DNA of 64,000 bases from contig JAUQWM010000020.1 in assembly GCA_030835125.1 (NCBI GenBank), positions 31,021-95,020 of the forward strand. The letters are read 5' to 3'. The position numbers were made by a program, and so were the translations under genes. Source of the DNA: Gemmatimonadaceae bacterium. Its GTDB lineage: Bacteria; Gemmatimonadota; Gemmatimonadetes; Gemmatimonadales; Gemmatimonadaceae. Positions 59,556-64,000 of the stretch are shown here, piece by piece. Numbering within the stretch: position 1 is the stretch's first letter; every line of letters starts with the position of its first letter. The notes beneath the pieces are model-generated. The model had not been told where the DNA came from and ran no database searches. It saw nothing but the letters and a program-made list of their open reading frames with translations.

Positions 59556-60725
59556 TTACCCCCTTACCCTCGTTCCATCCACCAGCCGCTCGTCCGGGTG
59601 CCGCACCACGCGATCACCGGGCTCGATCCCGCCCGTGACCTCGATCGCCGAGGCGCTGCGCTGACCGGTGCTGATCTTGCGCAGCCGGGCGCGACCGTCG
59701 GTCACTACAAACACGCCCCAGCCTCCATCCAGTGGCACCAGGCTGGTCGATGGGACGGCGAGGACCGAGTCGGCGCTCCAGACCTGGATCGACGCCGACA
59801 CCCGGAAGCGATCGCCAAGCCCCGTGACTGGGTCCCTGAACCGCGCGACCACGTTCACACGCTGCTCCTCGACGCCTAACGGCGAGAGCCTGGTGAACGC
59901 GGCCGGCTCCACCCGCTCCACGCGCGCGGCGAGCGGCGGTCCCTGCGCCACGCGAACGACGATCGCCGCCCCGGGGACAATCCGCGTGGCGTCCGCGGAC
60001 AGCACGTCGACGAGCACCTCGATGCGGGACGGATCGCCGACCTCGAGCAGCGGTGTGCCGGCCGGGATCACGCGCTCGTGCTCCTGCAGCATCCGGAGCA
60101 CGCGACCCGTCATCGGCGTGCGAATCTCGACCAATCCCCTCGCGTCCTGTTGCCCCGGGCCGGAGCCGAGGAGTGCCGTACGAGCGCGGCGTTCGTCCTG
60201 CGCCGCGGCTTCGGCGGACGAACGCGACACCTCCACATCCCGCTGCCGCATCTTCTCCGTGGCGATCGCTCCTTCCAGTTCGCGCTGGGCGATCGCGCCC
60301 GCCTCCGCGAGGCGTTCGGCGCGCGTCCGGTCATGGCGCGCCTCGTCCAGCGCGATCTCCGCCTGCTGCACGCGGGCCGTGCCTGCCTCCCGCAGGGCCC
60401 GGGCCCCGGCGAGCGCGGCTTCCGCCTCGCGCACGCCTCTCGCGTCGAGGGGCGCCGGTGCCAGGCGTGCAACGACCTGCCCGCGCGTCACGCTGTCGCC
60501 GGGTTGCAGGCTGCTCTCGAGCATCCGTCCACTCACGGGCGCCGCTATCTCCACGTGCTCCCGGAGGCGTGTGATGCCATCCTCGTCCACGGTGACGGTG
60601 AGCGGCCCGGGCATGACCTCGTGCAACTCGACCTCGATCACTTCCGGCCGCGTCATGAAGAACGCCGCGAGTGCCAGCGCGGCACCCGCTCCAAGCGTCC
60701 ATTTCCAGCGCGCAGGTACGGTCAT
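59556..60725 (-). CDS. Periplasmic adaptor subunit (MacA/HlyD family)
   Basis: This 389-residue membrane-fusion protein has one N-terminal transmembrane segment (WTLGAGAALALAAFFM), a lipoyl/barrel-sandwich region split by a coiled-coil hairpin, and a beta-barrel plus membrane-proximal domain. The hairpin (about residues 95-185) is seen as Ala/Arg/Glu-rich heptads such as VQQAEIALDEARHDRTRAERL; GDRFRVSASIQVWSADSVLAVP lies further on. It links an inner-membrane pump to an outer-membrane channel. It is the last gene of an ATPase-permease-adaptor operon, starting 3 bp after the permease stop, with no outer-membrane factor in the window. Confidence 0.9.
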   Translation of the reverse strand: MTVPARWKWTLGAGAALALAAFFMTRPEVIEVELHEVMPGPLTVTVDEDGITRLREHVEIAAPVSGRMLESSLQPGDSVTRGQVVARLAPAPLDARGVREAEAALAGARALREAGTARVQQAEIALDEARHDRTRAERLAEAGAIAQRELEGAIATEKMRQRDVEVSRSSAEAAAQDERRARTALLGSGPGQQDARGLVEIRTPMTGRVLRMLQEHERVIPAGTPLLEVGDPSRIEVLVDVLSADATRIVPGAAIVVRVAQGPPLAARVERVEPAAFTRLSPLGVEEQRVNVVARFRDPVTGLGDRFRVSASIQVWSADSVLAVPSTSLVPLDGGWGVFVVTDGRARLRKISTGQRSASAIEVTGGIEPGDRVVRHPDERLVDGTRVRG

Positions 60726-60728
60726 CGT

Positions 60729-63092
60729 TTACTCCCTCGTCTTGAGCACGGCGACCAGGTCGAGGCGCGCGATCCTGCCGCGCACGGCCAGCGCCGAAAG
60801 CACTGCAGCAGCACCGACCGCGATCACCCCCAGCAGGAAGGAGCTGCCCTCGATCAGGATCGGGATCTGGAAGAGCGCGGAGGCAAAGCGCACCGCGATC
60901 AGCCAGCAGAGCACCCAGGCCAGGAGCCAGGCGATCGGTAGCGACATCACCGTCAGCACGGCCTGCTCCCCCAGCAGCATCGCCGACACCTCGCCGCGCG
61001 TGAAGCCAAGGACGCGCAGGCTGGCCAGCTCGCGTCCGCGTTCCGACAGCGCGACCCGCGCGCTGTTGTAGACGATCCCGAACGCGATGACCACGGCGAA
61101 CAGGAGCATGATCGCCAGGGAGATGTTGAAGCTCTCGGCAATGGTCTGCTCGAAACTGCGCAGTTGCACCTCACGCACCGACACGCTGCTGACTGCCGGC
61201 AGGCGCTTCAACTCGGCATACAGCGTGTCAGCGAGTCGCTGGTCGACCGCAAGGAATGCCCCCGATGCGGCGGCGCCACCGGCCGCGAGCCGGCTCAGCG
61301 CGACGATGTCCATGTAGGCCGCGGATCCGATGAGCTCATCGGTCACGCCGGCGATGAGCGCGTCCTGCGTCGGCCTGGTCCCCTCGAGGACTTCCAGCAG
61401 GACGTGATCGCCCCGGCGCACGTCGAGGACCCGCGCGAGGACCGCAGAGACCAGGAGTCCGTGCTCGGGCGGCGCAAACGTTCGACCACCGCTCCCGATG
61501 ATCCGGTGCAACCGACCGCCGCTTTCCAGGCCGAGCACGGCTGTCTGCCAGTCGCGCGTGCCGGCGCGAAGCCGGACCGGCACCGACCGGAAGGGCTCGA
61601 CCGCCAGGACGCCGGGAAGACGGGCCATCTCCGCCAGCGCGGACATCGGTCGTTGCGACTCGAACGTGACGGTGACGTCCTCCCGCATCACCTCATGGAA
61701 CTGCACCGTCTTCATGAAGTCGACGGCGTCGTACATCGCCAGCACGGTGACCACGAGTCCACCGGCGAGTGCCAGTCCTGTGATGGACAACAGGGCCTTC
61801 CCCGGACGGCGCTCCAGGTTGCGCGCGATGATATGGGCCGCGGGTCCCAACCGGCGAAACGGGCGAAGGCGCTCCAGCAGCCCCGTGCGAAATCGTGCCG
61901 GCGCCTCGGGCCGCATGGCCTCGGCCGGCGGCAGCGACGCACTGCGGATGACCGCGCTCAGCGTCCCGGCAAGCCCGGCAGCACAGCCGACGGCCACGGC
62001 CGCCACGACAATGCCCCAGTCGGCCCGGAAGGCGGCCGACGGAAACTGGAAGAACCGCGCGTACACGACGGCGAGTTGCGTAGCAAGCCACAGGCCGAGC
62101 GCCGCGCCCAGGAGCGACCCAAGCGCCATCGGGATGAACGCGAGGCCGAGGTAATGACCCGCGATCGTGACGTTCGAGTATCCGTACGCCTTGAGCGTTG
62201 CCAGTTGTTCACGTTGCGTACCGATCAGCCTCGAGAGGACGAGGTGAAGGAGAAACGCCGTGACACCGAGGAAGATCGCGGGCAGGAGGATGCTCGTCAC
62301 CTGTGTTTCGTCGATCTCCCCATCGAGGAAGACGTGCGAGTACTGCTCACCGCGTCCGTACGCGCCGAAGCTGCCATAAGGCTCGAGGAGATGGTCGAGC
62401 GCAGCGATCACCACGTCCTCGCGAGTGCCCGGTCGCGTCGTGACGCTGAGGTCATTGAAGGCCCCCGCCAGGTCGAAGGCGTTTGCCAGTCCGTCATGCG
62501 CCATCCACAGCACGCCGAAGCGGCGGTTGTCCGGGAAGATGCTGCCGCTTCCGGCCTCGTAGACGTACTCGGGTGACACCGCGGTCCCGGTGATCCGGAG
62601 CCACCGCCACCGGCCATGCAGCACCGCGCCGATCGAGTCGCCGGGCACAAGGCGATTGGCGTGCGCAAACGCGGCGCTCGCCAGGATCTCGTCAGGCTCG
62701 TCAGGCAGGGGCCACCGTCCGCGGACGACGTGGGGATCGTTCAGCGATGGATACGCGGGCACGGGGATCGAGACGAACCGGCCGACCGCCGGTTCGCCCA
62801 ACCCGGGGACGTCGATACTTGCCTCGGCGACAATGCGCGTCGCGACGGAGGCCACGCCGGGCAGGAGTTCCACCGCACGCGCGACCGAGGCAGGCGCGCG
62901 CTTGATCGGGACGAAGATGTCGGCGAAGCGATAGCGATCGTAGAACTGGTCGCGTGACGCGCGGAGGTGGCCGTTCATGCTGCGGAGCGACACGAACAGC
63001 GCGATGCCGCACGTCACCACCGCGACGATCGCGGCCAGCTGGCTGCGATAGTGCCAGGCATCACGGAACAGCTTGCGGTCGAGCGCGCGCAT
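60729..63092 (-). CDS. FtsX-like ABC transporter permease
   Basis: This 787-residue permease has an N-terminal transmembrane helix (LAAIVAVVTCGIALFVSL), a periplasmic domain and three helices around 255-370 (LLPAIFLGVTAFLLHLVLSRLIG, the first FtsX domain). A second periplasmic loop follows a helix near residue 430, and a final FtsX domain lies at about 650-780 (NISLAIMLLFAVVIAFGIVYNSARVALSERGRELASLRVLGFTRGEV). This duplicated layout resembles LolCE/MacB-type mechanotransmission permeases, suggesting substrate extrusion or lipoprotein handling rather than import. It starts 3 bp after the ATPase stop. Confidence 0.92.
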   Translation of the reverse strand: MRALDRKLFRDAWHYRSQLAAIVAVVTCGIALFVSLRSMNGHLRASRDQFYDRYRFADIFVPIKRAPASVARAVELLPGVASVATRIVAEASIDVPGLGEPAVGRFVSIPVPAYPSLNDPHVVRGRWPLPDEPDEILASAAFAHANRLVPGDSIGAVLHGRWRWLRITGTAVSPEYVYEAGSGSIFPDNRRFGVLWMAHDGLANAFDLAGAFNDLSVTTRPGTREDVVIAALDHLLEPYGSFGAYGRGEQYSHVFLDGEIDETQVTSILLPAIFLGVTAFLLHLVLSRLIGTQREQLATLKAYGYSNVTIAGHYLGLAFIPMALGSLLGAALGLWLATQLAVVYARFFQFPSAAFRADWGIVVAAVAVGCAAGLAGTLSAVIRSASLPPAEAMRPEAPARFRTGLLERLRPFRRLGPAAHIIARNLERRPGKALLSITGLALAGGLVVTVLAMYDAVDFMKTVQFHEVMREDVTVTFESQRPMSALAEMARLPGVLAVEPFRSVPVRLRAGTRDWQTAVLGLESGGRLHRIIGSGGRTFAPPEHGLLVSAVLARVLDVRRGDHVLLEVLEGTRPTQDALIAGVTDELIGSAAYMDIVALSRLAAGGAAASGAFLAVDQRLADTLYAELKRLPAVSSVSVREVQLRSFEQTIAESFNISLAIMLLFAVVIAFGIVYNSARVALSERGRELASLRVLGFTRGEVSAMLLGEQAVLTVMSLPIAWLLAWVLCWLIAVRFASALFQIPILIEGSSFLLGVIAVGAAAVLSALAVRGRIARLDLVAVLKTRE

Positions 63093-63095
63093 GGC

Positions 63096-63854
63096 TCACC
63101 ACTCCAGCTCGTCGGGCCGGGCGCGCTCGGCATTCGCCGCTACCTCGACGATCCGCCCGCTGCGCATGCGCAGGACGCGGTTCGCCAGGCGTGCAATCGG
63201 GACGTTGTGCGTGATCACCACGGTGGTCGTCCCGAGGTCGGCATTCACCCGCGTCAGGGCCTCCAGCACGAGCTTGCCCGTTTCGGCATCGAGGGCGCCG
63301 GTGGGTTCGTCGCAGAGGAGGACGTCGGGCCGCTTGGCAATGGCGCGAGCGATGGCCACCCGCTGTTGCTCTCCCCCAGACATCTCGGCGGGGAAGTGAT
63401 CCGCGCGGTCAGCGAGTCCCACTCGCTCCAGTGCCTCGCGGGGATCGAGCGGATGCTCCGCAATGTCCGTGACCAGGGCGACGTTCTCGACGGCGGTGAG
63501 GCTCGGGATCAGGTTGTAGAACTGGAACACGAAACCCACGTGCTCTCGCCGGTAGCGCGTGAGGTCCCGTTCGCTTGCGGCGACCAGGTCATGGTCACGA
63601 AACGTCACCGCGCCGCCCGTGGGCGCGTCGAGCCCGCCGAGGATGTTGAGGAGCGTCGACTTCCCGCTGCCCGACGGGCCGAGGATGACGACGAACTCAC
63701 CCTCGAACAGGTCGAGATCCACGCCCTGCAGCGCGTGCACGTCGACCTCGCCCATGTGGTAGGTCTTGGTGAGGCCCCGAGCGTGGAAGAGCGCCTCCGG
63801 TTGCCGGACGGTGGGGGCTGCTGGCACGCCACGGACATCGGTAAGGGCAGGCAT
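63096..63854 (-). CDS. ABC transporter ATP-binding protein (LolD/MacB type)
   Basis: This 252-residue ATPase has Walker [14 protein letters not shown], the Q-loop [16 protein letters not shown], signature [14 protein letters not shown] and Walker [13 protein letters not shown] followed by the switch His in VVITHN. The motif set matches the LolD/MacB/FtsE group. It heads the operon ATPase-permease-adaptor, so the complex is most likely a tripartite MacAB-like exporter of a small molecule, peptide or lipid. An N-terminal extension of about 20 residues before [11 protein letters not shown] may reflect a later true start. Confidence 0.95.
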   Translation of the reverse strand: MPALTDVRGVPAAPTVRQPEALFHARGLTKTYHMGEVDVHALQGVDLDLFEGEFVVILGPSGSGKSTLLNILGGLDAPTGGAVTFRDHDLVAASERDLTRYRREHVGFVFQFYNLIPSLTAVENVALVTDIAEHPLDPREALERVGLADRADHFPAEMSGGEQQRVAIARAIAKRPDVLLCDEPTGALDAETGKLVLEALTRVNADLGTTTVVITHNVPIARLANRVLRMRSGRIVEVAANAERARPDELEW

Positions 63855-63972
63855 CCGTTCCTCCCCGCAGGTTGCCTCGGGGACGCAATTCCTGAACGGA
63901 GCATCGCCGGATGACCGCCCGGGATCTGTCAGCCGGGGGCGGCGCGCGTGTCGGGGAACGCCTTATGGGACT

Positions 63973-64000
63973 AGTTGAGAGTTGAGAGTTGAGAGTTGAG
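63973..64000. repeat. Heptad tandem array (unit AGTTGAG, 4 copies, cut by window end)
   Basis: Four perfect AGTTGAG units run to the last base of the window, so the array continues beyond it. It lies in the 146-bp region upstream of the ABC ATPase gene, which otherwise shows nothing I can name. Confidence 0.9.

Overview
The window is 64 kb of high-GC bacterial chromosome (roughly two-thirds G+C by eye) from a Gram-negative, probably heterotrophic organism. Outer-membrane features (a TonB-dependent receptor, two DUF5916/CBM9 barrels, many lipoproteins), a TPR-bearing Ser/Thr kinase, a large BNR/Asp-box protein, DUF885 and DinB proteins point to Gemmatimonadota, with Acidobacteriota as the main alternative. 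This is inferred from gene content; no rRNA or tRNA gene was seen.

Layout. 1-12.8 kb: the tail of a DsbA-like protein, a LytS/LytT-type two-component pair, a DUF5916 outer-membrane protein, two small lipoproteins, the helicase Lhr, MsrA and a secreted DUF885 protein. 12.9-41.4 kb: a dense stress/dormancy-type island with a ZIP transporter, hibernation factor HPF, PolX, three CBS-domain proteins, a phosphoribosyltransferase, PRPP synthetase, an alpha/beta hydrolase, a CBS-archease-RtcB RNA-repair operon, CapA-like and triple-BON proteins, a PEP synthase / acetyl-CoA synthetase / pyruvate-dehydrogenase-type E1alpha-E1beta / GroEL / E2 / ACP run, an L,D-transpeptidase, a two-domain universal stress protein, an HhH protein, a bacterial eRF1-like (baeRF) protein and YceI. 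41.5-54.9 kb: MarR, a duplicated-fold M42-type peptidase, a second DUF5916 protein, a phosphodiesterase/TonB-receptor pair, an RMD1-type protein and the BNR protein. 55.1-64 kb: the Ser/Thr kinase, a DinB lipoprotein, a four-helix-bundle (23S-IVP/Avd-type) gene framed by long inverted heptad arrays, and an ABC/FtsX/adaptor export operon.

How the genes fit together. The island combines ribosome preservation and rescue (HPF, baeRF), RNA and DNA repair (RtcB/archease, PolX, HhH protein), adenylate-sensing modules (CBS, USP) and rewiring of acetate/pyruvate/PEP metabolism, which reads as a survival module for energy limitation. No dedicated regulator of it lies in the window.

Most unusual structure. 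A family of intergenic tandem arrays with an invariant 7-bp period but changing sequence sits against gene ends at seven places. Two arrays form a perfect 39-bp inverted repeat around the four-helix-bundle gene, giving a cassette that resembles a free-standing version of the 23S rRNA intervening sequences that carry such genes. Other points of interest are a GroEL paralogue inside the dehydrogenase operon, a candidate structured RNA at about 23.9-24.1 kb, and a recurrent GTTAGGC heptamer inside genes.
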